Source: Clostridiales bacterium
GTDB lineage: Bacteria > Bacillota > Clostridia > Oscillospirales > Oscillospiraceae
Direction: 5' to 3'
Length of the DNA stretch: 5,024 nt
Assembly: GCA_021205375.1 (NCBI GenBank)
Contig: JAJPXR010000238.1
Coordinates: 1 to 5,024, forward strand
In this document: piece by piece, positions 1-4,746 of the stretch
How the letters are laid out: each line of letters begins with the position of its first letter
How positions within the stretch are numbered: position 1 is the stretch's first letter
Position numbers and translations under genes: made by a program
Notes under the pieces: model-generated
What the model was told of the DNA's origin: nothing
The model's input: the letters and a program-made list of their open reading frames with translations, nothing else
Database searches by the model: none

Positions 1-3
1 AAT

Positions 4-32
4 TTGGGGCCAGGTGCTTTACCTGACCCCAA
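4..32. repeat. Imperfect inverted repeat at window edge
   Basis: The arms TTGGGG-C-CAGGT (4-15) and ACCTG-A-CCCCAA (21-32) pair over 11 of 12 positions around a 5-nt loop (16-20). The single mismatch, position 10 against 26, is C/A in plus-strand RNA but becomes a G-U wobble in minus-strand RNA, so the minus transcript folds better. No clear T-run follows on either strand inside the window. It could be a second terminator hairpin, a terminator of a gene outside the window, or a dispersed palindrome. The structure is certain and its role is not. Confidence 0.5.
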
Positions 33-50
33 CATTTATTATAGAACCGC

Positions 51-79
51 AAAAGAAAGCCCCCGGCAGCGCCGGGGGC
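51..79 (-). terminator. Intrinsic terminator of the trkA-trkH unit
   Basis: A perfect 9-bp GC-rich stem, GCCCCCGGC (59-67) with GCCGGGGGC (71-79), closes a 3-nt loop. Read on the minus strand it is followed directly by TTTCTTTT (58-51), the classic Rho-independent layout. It lies about 120 nt beyond the trkH stop and is the first strong terminator downstream of that gene. On the plus strand TTTTT appears only 6 nt after the stem, so some bidirectional activity is possible. Confidence 0.88.
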
Positions 80-163
80 AATACTTTTTCTCACTTGTAC
101 GAAGAAATCTCTGTTTTGCGTTCACTCATGCATAATTCAGCGCATAAGCGGCTGATTTCGCGT

Positions 164-198
164 CATTGCACATTGCACATTGCTAATTGCAAATTGAT
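164..198. repeat. Degenerate 7-nt tandem repeat (5 units)
   Basis: Five consecutive heptamers can be read on the plus strand: CATTGCA (164-170), CATTGCA (171-177), CATTGCT (178-184), AATTGCA (185-191) and AATTGAT (192-198). The first two are identical and the others differ at one to three positions. The array touches the last base of the trkH stop codon (198-200). It looks like a short microsatellite in the 3' untranslated region. No function is evident. Confidence 0.65.
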
Positions 199-1643
199 TA
201 CTTCCGCTTCCAGGTGGAGGGGAACAGCAAAATCAGCATGGGGAACACTTCCAGCCGCCCCGCCAGCATGTCGAAAATCAGCGTCAGCTTGGACAGGGGG
301 GACAGGAACCCGTAGTTGCAGGCCGGGCCGACCTGGGCCAGGCCGGGGCCGATGTTGTTGATGGTGGCGGCCACAGCGGTGAAACAGGTGGTGAAGTCCT
401 CGCAGTCCAACGCCAGGAGCAGCATGGAGACCACGTAAATGCCCAGGTAGCAGGCCAGGAACATCATGGCCCCCTGGAGGACCGAGCGCTCCACGCTGCT
501 GCCGTTGAGCCGCACGGCGCTGACCCGCCGGGGCTGGATGAGGGCGCGGGCCTCCCGGATACCGGCTTTGACGTAGAGCAGGATGCGGCTGACCTTCAGG
601 CCGCCGCCGGTGCTGCCGGCGCAGGCCCCGGAGAACATGATGGTCACCAAAATCATCCTGGCGAACATGGGCCACTGGTCGAAGTCGCAGGTGGAGAAGC
701 CGGTGGTGGTCATGACGCTGGCCACCTGGAAGGCGCTCTGCTGCAAGTCGTAGAGCAGACCGCCCCCCTGCTTAAAGAACACGTCCAGCCCCACGAACAG
801 GGTCGCGCTCACGAAAATAATCAGATACCACCGCACCTCCTCCATTTTTCCGGCCTCCCGGAACCGGCGAAGGGTGCAGAGGAAAAAGAACTCAAAGTTA
901 ATGCCGAACAGCACCATAAAAACGGTGATGACCACCTGGAGGTAGGTGCTGTAAGCGGCGCAGGAGTCGGCCAGCACGCCGAAGCCGCCGGTGCCTGCCG
1001 TGCCGAAAGCGATGCATAGGGAGTCGAACAGGGGCATCCCGCCCAGGCACATCAAAATGATTTGCGTCACCGTCAGGCCGGTGTAGATAGTGTAGAGGTT
1101 CCGGGCGGTGGCTTTCAGGTGGGGCACCAGCTTGGAGACCGAGGGGCCGGGGCTTTCCGCCTGCATCAGGGCAAAACTGGAGCCGCCTCCCGCCAGGGGC
1201 AGGATGGCCAGCACAAAGACCAGCACCCCCATGCCGCCCACCCAGTGGGTGAAGCTCCTCCAGAAGAGCATACAGTGGCTCAGTCCCTCCACGTCGTCCA
1301 AAATGCTGGCGCCGGTGGTGGTAAAGCCGGACACCGTCTCAAATACCGCGTCCAGGTAGTTGGGGATTTCCCCGCTGAGGGTGAAAGGCAGCGCGCCGAT
1401 GAGGGACATCACGATCCACGCCAGCGCCACGGTGACATAGCCCTCTCTGGCATAAAAGCGGTCCTTGCGCCGCTTGATGCGGGTCAGGCCCAGACAGGCC
1501 AGAAAACACCCCGCCGCGCACAGAGCGAAGTAAATGCCCGTCCGCTCGCCGTACACCAAGGCGCACAGCAGGGGCAGCAGCATAAAAGCGCCTTCAATGC
1601 CGGTGATCCACCCCAATATGTTGATAATACTCCGATAGTTCAT
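198..1643 (-). CDS. trkH: Trk-type potassium uptake protein TrkH, membrane subunit
   Basis: This 481-aa integral membrane protein is the K+-translocating subunit of a Trk/Ktr system, which imports K+ across the cytoplasmic membrane with a cytosolic TrkA-type partner. The four pore-loop filters of the superfamily are visible in order: SGFTTTGAS (105-113), TAGTGGFG (215-222), TTTGFST (312-318) and NNIGPG (429-434). The family signatures GSTGGGLK (343-350) and GRLEVFP (462-468) are also present, with multiple hydrophobic segments from residue 5 onward. The length matches classical TrkH (about 480 aa) better than KtrB (about 445 aa). The ATG start gives the usual N-terminus (MNYRSIINILGW). Its Shine-Dalgarno is poor: AGGA at 1659-1656 lies 12 nt upstream. 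The gene follows trkA on the same strand after 237 nt with no convincing promoter between, so co-transcription is inferred. It ends just before the terminator at 51-79. Confidence 0.96.
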   Translation of the reverse strand: MNYRSIINILGWITGIEGAFMLLPLLCALVYGERTGIYFALCAAGCFLACLGLTRIKRRKDRFYAREGYVTVALAWIVMSLIGALPFTLSGEIPNYLDAVFETVSGFTTTGASILDDVEGLSHCMLFWRSFTHWVGGMGVLVFVLAILPLAGGGSSFALMQAESPGPSVSKLVPHLKATARNLYTIYTGLTVTQIILMCLGGMPLFDSLCIAFGTAGTGGFGVLADSCAAYSTYLQVVITVFMVLFGINFEFFFLCTLRRFREAGKMEEVRWYLIIFVSATLFVGLDVFFKQGGGLLYDLQQSAFQVASVMTTTGFSTCDFDQWPMFARMILVTIMFSGACAGSTGGGLKVSRILLYVKAGIREARALIQPRRVSAVRLNGSSVERSVLQGAMMFLACYLGIYVVSMLLLALDCEDFTTCFTAVAATINNIGPGLAQVGPACNYGFLSPLSKLTLIFDMLAGRLEVFPMLILLFPSTWKRK

Positions 1644-1714
1644 AAATAGTTCAAGTCCTGCCCTTAAAACTGTTTTGACTCCCCCTTTTGTTCAGCCACG
1701 TGCCAGGAACCCCA

Positions 1715-1759
1715 CCGCCACCGCCTGCGGCGGCGGCCCTCCTCCCCTTTCAGGGGAGG
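1715..1759 (-). repeat. Tandem GC-rich palindromes between trkA and trkH
   Basis: Two hairpins stand side by side. The first pairs 1715-1723 with 1728-1736 around a 4-nt loop (9 bp). Its only imperfection, 1720 against 1731, is A/C on the plus strand and a G-U wobble on the minus strand. The second pairs CCTCCCCT (1741-1748) with AGGGGAGG (1752-1759) around a 3-nt loop (8 bp, perfect). Flanking CCCCACC and GGGGGTGG tracts extend the symmetry to about 1711-1772. No T-run follows in the minus direction, so this is not a standard intrinsic terminator. Possible roles are an mRNA-stabilising or processing element that sets the trkA:trkH ratio, or a dispersed intergenic palindrome. Presence of the structures is clear; the role is inferred. 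Confidence 0.65.
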
Positions 1760-1826
1760 CAAGGGGGGGTGGTCAGTTGCGGGAAGCCAGTTCTTTGAAA
1801 ATAGGTGTACTATGAAACACTGTTTA

Positions 1827-1840
1827 CTAACCACTAGCCA
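1827..1840. repeat. Two-unit 7-nt repeat in the trkA-trkH gap
   Basis: CTAACCA (1827-1833) and CTAGCCA (1834-1840) differ at one base; a weaker CTGTTTA (1820-1826) may be a third unit. The 7-nt period matches the array beside the trkH stop, although the units differ. With only two clear copies this could be chance. Confidence 0.3.
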
Positions 1841-1880
1841 TTAAAGAGGTTGCTGATTTAAAGGAATGTCCAGTAATCAT

Positions 1881-3287
1881 TTATCTTTGCCGCCGGGACG
1901 CAGTTCCGCTTCCGCCGCCTGCGCCTCTGCCCAGGATGTCCGTCACGTCGCAGATGCCCCGCCGGGTGGTGACGATGACCACCTGGTCCCCCGGCAAAAT
2001 CATATCCTGACCGGAGGGGATGGTGACCTTCCCTTCCCGGATGACGGCGCAGACCAGTATCCCGCTGCGGGTGTGCAGGTCCATCAGCCGCCGCCCGGTG
2101 GCCGCCGAAGCGCTCTCCACCGTGAAGGAGATGGCCTCCACCTGGTCGCTGGCCAGCCGATAGACCGCCTCCATGCTGCTGGACCCGGCGGAGTTGCCCA
2201 TGGCCCGCACGTAACGGAGGATGTGCTCCGCCGTCAGCGCCTTGGGGGAGACGATGGCCCCCAGTGGCAGCTCGTTGATGACACCGCTCATGGACATCTT
2301 GTTGATGCGGGTGATGACCTTGGCGTTGGAGACCTTGCTGACAAACATACTGAGCATAATGTTCTCCGAGTCGTTGCCCAGCAGGGAGCAGAAGGCGTCG
2401 GCCTCGTCGATGCCCTCCTCCATCAGCAGACTTTCGCTGCACGGGTCGCCGTAAATGACATTGACCTTGGGCAGCAGGTCGTTGAGCGTGTCACACCTGG
2501 CCCGGTTCGGCTCGATGATAGTGATTTTCAGCCGAGTCGTCTCGCACAGACGTTTGGCCAGGTAATAGCCCACGTTGCCGCCACCGGCGATGACCACCGT
2601 GCGGATGGGCCGCACCCGCACGCCGACGCTCTCCAGCGTGGCCCGAAGGTACTGGGCATCCAGCATCAGGGAGAGGCGGTCCCCCCGCTCTATGACGGTG
2701 CTGCCGTTGGGGATGATGGCCTTGTGCCGCCGGGTGACGATGGCGATCAGCAGGGGGTTCCGGCTGGACTGGGTGATCTCCATCAGGCTCTTGCCGATCC
2801 ACGGGGAGTTGTCGGGCAGGTCGAAGGTGATCATCTCCACCTTGCCTTTTGCAAAGGTGTCCATCGCCATGGCGAAGGGAGCGCGCACCAACTGGTAACA
2901 GGCCATGGCCGCGTTCAGCTCCGGGTTGATGGCCAGGGAGAGGCCCAGCTCCTCCTGAATGAAGCCAATTTCAGAGTAATAGTTGGGGTCCCGCACACGG
3001 GCGATGGTCCTGCACCGGCCCGCTTTCCGGGCAATCAGGCAGCAGAGCATATTGACCTCGTCCTGGCTGGTGGCGGCGATGAGCACCTCGCAGTCCTCCA
3101 CCCCGGCTTCCTGAAGAACCCGGTAGCTGGCCCCGTTGCCCGCCACCGTCGCCACGTCCAGCTCGTTGGCCAGCCGGTCCAGCTTCTCCTGGTTGTTGTC
3201 GATGACGGTGACGTCGTGGTTTTCGCCGCTGAGGGTATCGGCCAGGGTGTACCCCACCTTGCCGCAGCCTACAATGATGATTTTCAT
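1881..3287 (-). CDS. trkA: Trk system potassium transporter TrkA, NAD-binding gating subunit
   Basis: This 468-aa cytosolic protein is the regulatory subunit that binds TrkH and gates K+ uptake in response to nucleotides. It has the tandem-RCK layout of classical TrkA. The first Rossmann RCK_N spans about residues 1-125, with GCGKVG (7-12) and an acidic D30 at the end of strand 2. The first TrkA_C spans about 140-215. A second RCK_N spans about 228-345, with GGGNVG (235-240) and E259. The second TrkA_C spans about 375-450. Length is normal (E. coli TrkA is 458 aa). The last 15 residues (454-468) form a Gly/Ser then Arg-rich tail outside the recognised domains. The ATG start gives MKIIIVGCGKVG, placing the glycine motif at its usual distance from the N-terminus, with AAGG 10 nt upstream. 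It is the first gene of the minus-strand unit, with a promoter at 3367-3339 and trkH downstream. Confidence 0.96.
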   Translation of the reverse strand: MKIIIVGCGKVGYTLADTLSGENHDVTVIDNNQEKLDRLANELDVATVAGNGASYRVLQEAGVEDCEVLIAATSQDEVNMLCCLIARKAGRCRTIARVRDPNYYSEIGFIQEELGLSLAINPELNAAMACYQLVRAPFAMAMDTFAKGKVEMITFDLPDNSPWIGKSLMEITQSSRNPLLIAIVTRRHKAIIPNGSTVIERGDRLSLMLDAQYLRATLESVGVRVRPIRTVVIAGGGNVGYYLAKRLCETTRLKITIIEPNRARCDTLNDLLPKVNVIYGDPCSESLLMEEGIDEADAFCSLLGNDSENIMLSMFVSKVSNAKVITRINKMSMSGVINELPLGAIVSPKALTAEHILRYVRAMGNSAGSSSMEAVYRLASDQVEAISFTVESASAATGRRLMDLHTRSGILVCAVIREGKVTIPSGQDMILPGDQVVIVTTRRGICDVTDILGRGAGGGSGTASRRQR

Positions 3288-3304
3288 GGTTGTTCCGCCT
3301 TCTT

Positions 3305-3322
3305 CGGCGTTTCGCCGTTTTT
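3305..3322. other. Short hairpin in the trkA 5' untranslated region, with plus-strand T-run
   Basis: CGGCG (3305-3309) pairs perfectly with CGCCG (3313-3317) around a 3-nt loop. In the minus-strand trkA transcript it sits about 18 nt upstream of the start codon, just before the AAGG ribosome-binding site. On the plus strand it is followed at once by TTTTT (3318-3322), so it resembles a small intrinsic terminator that could stop antisense transcripts leaving trkA. The stem is only 5 bp, so either role is tentative. Confidence 0.4.
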
Positions 3323-3338
3323 CTCTTATTCAATGAGC

Positions 3339-3367
3339 ATTATACCGTTCCCAACTCCAAAAGGCAA
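3339..3367 (-). promoter_or_regulatory. SigA-type promoter of trkA-trkH
   Basis: On the minus strand a perfect -10 TATAAT (3344-3339) lies exactly 17 nt from a -35 TTGCCT (3367-3362, four of six consensus positions). Transcription would start near 3332, giving a leader of about 45 nt before the trkA ATG at 3287. The promoter is back-to-back with the plus-strand promoter at 3430-3458. Confidence 0.8.
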
Positions 3368-3388
3368 GAGGATGGAACGGCCCGGAAC
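3345..3388. promoter_or_regulatory. GGAAC/GTTCC box array around the trkA promoter (candidate operator)
   Basis: CCGTTCC (3345-3351) and GGAACGG (3374-3380) form a perfect 7-bp inverted repeat. One arm lies in the promoter spacer next to the -10 box, the other just upstream of the -35 box. A third GGAAC (3384-3388) repeats the 3374-3378 copy exactly 10 bp away, about one helical turn. This placement suits a DNA-binding regulator of trkA. No regulator is encoded nearby and no known operator consensus was recognised, so the function is inference. Confidence 0.35.
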
Positions 3389-3429
3389 AGGAATTTTTGC
3401 GTCGGCGTGATAATTTCACAATTTGGATA

Positions 3430-3458
3430 TTGAAAAGTCCCGCGGGGCCGGGTATAAT
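3430..3458 (+). promoter_or_regulatory. SigA-type promoter of the DUF1858 gene
   Basis: TTGAAA (3430-3435) is followed after exactly 17 nt by a perfect TATAAT (3453-3458). The expected start near 3465 leaves a short leader of about 24 nt before the ATG at 3489. The -10 region continues as TATAATAGAGTC, identical over 12 bases to the purA promoter at 4586-4597. Confidence 0.85.
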
Positions 3459-3476
3459 AGAGTCATAGCACGATTT

Positions 3477-3483
3477 GGAGGTG
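3477..3483 (+). promoter_or_regulatory. Ribosome binding site fixing the DUF1858 start
   Basis: GGAGGTG ends 5 nt before the ATG at 3489. This, with the promoter at 3430-3458, rules out the longer in-frame reading from 3423, whose start would lie upstream of the promoter's transcription start. Confidence 0.88.
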
Positions 3484-3488
3484 TTACC

Positions 3489-3695
3489 ATGCCTGAAATT
3501 ACAAAAGACACCATCATTGGTGAGGTCCTCGCCATTGCGCCGGACACCGCTCCCATCTTCATGGCCGCCGGAATGCACTGCCTGTACTGCCCCGCCTCTC
3601 AGGGCGAGACCATCGAGGAAGCCTGCTATGTCCACGGGATCGACTGCGACACCCTGCTGGACGAGATCTACAGCCATTTGGCCCTGAAAGAGTAA
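3489..3695 (+). CDS. DUF1858 / TIGR03980 redox-disulfide mini-protein
   Basis: This 68-aa soluble protein matches the DUF1858 domain, specifically the TIGR03980 'hybrid-cluster-protein-associated redox disulfide' type, recognised from the helix-plus-cysteine pattern. Residues 1-26 form the conserved N-terminal part (TIIGEVLAIAPDTAPIFMAAG style). The core is GMHCLYCPASQGETIEEAC at 28-46, with a CxxC pair (C31, C34) and C46 plus C53. The domain fills the protein, with no signal peptide or membrane segment. The family is known for its cysteines and for occurring near hybrid-cluster proteins, but its biochemical role is not established. A thiol/redox or metal-related function is inference. No hybrid-cluster gene is visible here. 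It is the first gene after its own promoter; a hairpin with a T-run separates it from trmK 72 nt downstream. The start is fixed by a strong GGAGGTG. Confidence 0.92.
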   Translation: MPEITKDTIIGEVLAIAPDTAPIFMAAGMHCLYCPASQGETIEEACYVHGIDCDTLLDEIYSHLALKE

Positions 3696-3715
3696 GTTTT
3701 CCGACCCGGTTAGGT

Positions 3716-3746
3716 CCCGGAACGCGGCTGCGCTTCCGGGGCTTTT
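3716..3746 (+). terminator. Hairpin with short T-run between DUF1858 gene and trmK
   Basis: CCCGGAA (3716-3722) pairs with TTCCGGG (3734-3740). CGC (3723-3725) and GCG (3730-3732) extend the stem past a one-base bulge. A modest run, GCTTTT, follows (3741-3746). It sits 20 nt after the stop and 22 nt before trmK. No separate trmK promoter was found, so the element probably terminates partially and lets some transcripts continue into trmK. Confidence 0.55.
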
Positions 3747-3767
3747 CCATTTACAGACAGAGGAAAC

Positions 3768-4493
3768 ATGAGACAGACGATACAACTGACGCCCCGGCTC
3801 CGGGCCGCCGCCGACTGGGTGCCGGAGGGTGCGCGCCTCTGCGACGTGGGGACCGACCACGCCCACCTCCCCGCCGCGCTGCTGCTGGAGGGGAAAATCA
3901 GCCGGGCCATCGCCTCCGACATCCGCCCCGGCCCCCTGAGCCGGGCGGAGGACACCGTTCGGCGGTACGGGCTGGAGGAACGGGTGGAGCTGCGGCTCTG
4001 CCCCGGTCTGGAGGGCATTGCCCCCGGCGAGGCCGACGCCGTGACCATCTGCGGCATGGGCGGCGAGATGATTTTGCACATTCTGGAGGCCGCACCCTGG
4101 ACCAAGCAGGGCGTCCGGCTGATTCTACAGCCCCAGCGCTCCCAGCCGGAGCTGCGCCGATGGCTGGCGGCCAACGGTTACGCCGTCCGCCGGGAGCGGG
4201 TGGTACGGGAAGGGACCCGGTGGTACGCCCTGCTGCTGGCCGAAGGCGGTCAGGAGGCTCCCCTCTCCCCGGCGGAGGAACTGGCGGGACGGCCCACCCA
4301 TTGGGTGCGGGAACCGGAACGGCTGGAGGCCCTCCGCGCCCTGGTGGACAAGAACGAGAAGCTGCTCCGGGGACTGGAGCGCTCCGCCAAGCCGGAGGAC
4401 GGCCCCCGGCGGGTCTGGCTGCAACAGGCCCAGGAGGAACTGACCCGGTGGCTCCGGGAGGCTCCCCGCTGGCTGGCGGACGGCGAAACCTGA
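3768..4493 (+). CDS. trmK: tRNA (adenine(22)-N1)-methyltransferase TrmK
   Basis: This 241-aa class I SAM-dependent methyltransferase belongs to the TrmK (B. subtilis YqfN, COG2384) family, which forms m1A at position 22 of bacterial tRNAs in the cytoplasm. The Rossmann domain covers about residues 1-160. Family motifs are visible in order: the SAM-binding DVGTDHAHLP (26-35), ASDIRPGPL (49-57), TICGMGGEMI (93-102) and LILQPQRSQPELRRWL (118-133). The tail from about 185 to 230 is charged and helical, matching the C-terminal coiled-coil region of the family. The length is typical. The start is chosen from AGAGG (3759-3763) just upstream and alignment of the N-terminus with known members; spacing to the ATG is short. 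In many Bacillota trmK is followed by a NIF3-like gene; here purA follows with its own promoter. Transcription probably comes from the promoter at 3430 by read-through. Confidence 0.93.
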   Translation: MRQTIQLTPRLRAAADWVPEGARLCDVGTDHAHLPAALLLEGKISRAIASDIRPGPLSRAEDTVRRYGLEERVELRLCPGLEGIAPGEADAVTICGMGGEMILHILEAAPWTKQGVRLILQPQRSQPELRRWLAANGYAVRRERVVREGTRWYALLLAEGGQEAPLSPAEELAGRPTHWVREPERLEALRALVDKNEKLLRGLERSAKPEDGPRRVWLQQAQEELTRWLREAPRWLADGET

Positions 4494-4494
4494 G

Positions 4495-4519
4495 CTGCGG
4501 CGGCAGGCGGAACTTTTTT
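4495..4519 (+). terminator. Weak terminator-like element after trmK
   Basis: CTGC (4495-4498) and GCAG (4503-4506) form a short stem starting one base after the trmK stop codon, with T6 at 4514-4519 and a second T5 a few bases later. The stem is only 4 bp and 7 nt separate it from the T-run, so it is below the usual standard for an intrinsic terminator. Nothing better is seen between trmK and the purA promoter. Confidence 0.3.
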
Positions 4520-4562
4520 GCGCTTTTTGTCCCTGTTGTCCTGACAAATTCCCTGTACGCCC

Positions 4563-4591
4563 TTGCAATCAGGGTTCTTTTTCCGTATAAT
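4563..4591 (+). promoter_or_regulatory. SigA-type promoter of purA
   Basis: TTGCAA (4563-4568) is followed after exactly 17 nt by a perfect TATAAT (4586-4591). The expected start near 4598 gives an unusually long leader of about 150 nt. No sequence resembling the B. subtilis PurR box was recognised near it. Confidence 0.85.
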
Positions 4592-4597
4592 AGAGTC

Positions 4598-4730
4598 GTG
4601 CTTTGTTATGACGCCTGCTGTCATCGCGGCGGACCGGGACGAGCTACCGCCAGGCGGCCTGTGGCAGAGGGATCATTCTGCGCGCCGGTCTTGGGCGGAT
4701 CATGGGCGCTTTGGCTCCGCCGGGGCGCAA
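4598..4730 (+). promoter_or_regulatory. Structured 5' leader of purA, class unknown
   Basis: The leader can fold into three successive hairpins. H1 pairs CGCCTG (4612-4617) with CAGGCG (4651-4656), continued by GCGG (4626-4629) with CCGC (4647-4650) across an 8-nt bulge. H2 pairs GCAGA (4664-4668) with TCTGC (4677-4681). H3 pairs GCGCC (4682-4686) with GGCGC (4724-4728), then GGCGGA (4694-4699) with TCCGCC (4716-4721). An alternative ATGAC (4608-4612)/GTCAT (4620-4624) hairpin competes with H1. GGATCAT occurs twice (4670-4676 and 4697-4703), overlapping the H2 loop and the top of H3. The Shine-Dalgarno AAGGAG (4731-4736) follows H3 closely but is not paired. It does not match riboswitch consensus features I know (guanine, PRPP, ZTP, T-box). 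A regulatory RNA is inference from hand folding. Confidence 0.4.
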
Positions 4731-4746
4731 AAGGAGAATTTTCACT

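Noticed and set aside
14..361. A 115-codon plus-strand frame at the left edge
   Set aside because: It runs through the terminator stem and the heptamer array and then antisense into trkH; no coding signal.
1062..1649. A 195-codon plus-strand frame opposite trkH
   Set aside because: It is antisense to TrkH, has no recognisable domain, and no promoter or ribosome-binding site was seen.
1644..1880. An internal promoter for trkH in the gap
   Set aside because: Minus-strand candidates such as TGGACA with TTTAAT have a spacing of about 21 nt, and other pairs lack a -35 box.
1866..3410. A 514-codon open frame on the plus strand opposite trkA
   Set aside because: It is antisense to a clear TrkA protein, its translation is low-complexity and rich in H, D, G and A, and it has no family motifs. 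Long antisense frames are expected where the sense gene uses GC-rich third positions.
3423..3488. A 22-residue N-terminal extension of the DUF1858 protein
   Set aside because: It would begin upstream of the -10 box and is outside the conserved domain; the strong GGAGGTG supports the ATG at 3489.
3330..4079. A 249-codon minus-strand frame across the DUF1858 gene and the start of trmK
   Set aside because: It crosses two supported genes, their promoter and a hairpin, and resembles no known protein family.
4598..4746. 6S RNA or a known purine riboswitch upstream of purA
   Set aside because: I could not form the long closing stem and central bubble of 6S RNA, and conserved riboswitch core bases were not recognised. 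It is kept only as a structured leader of unknown class.
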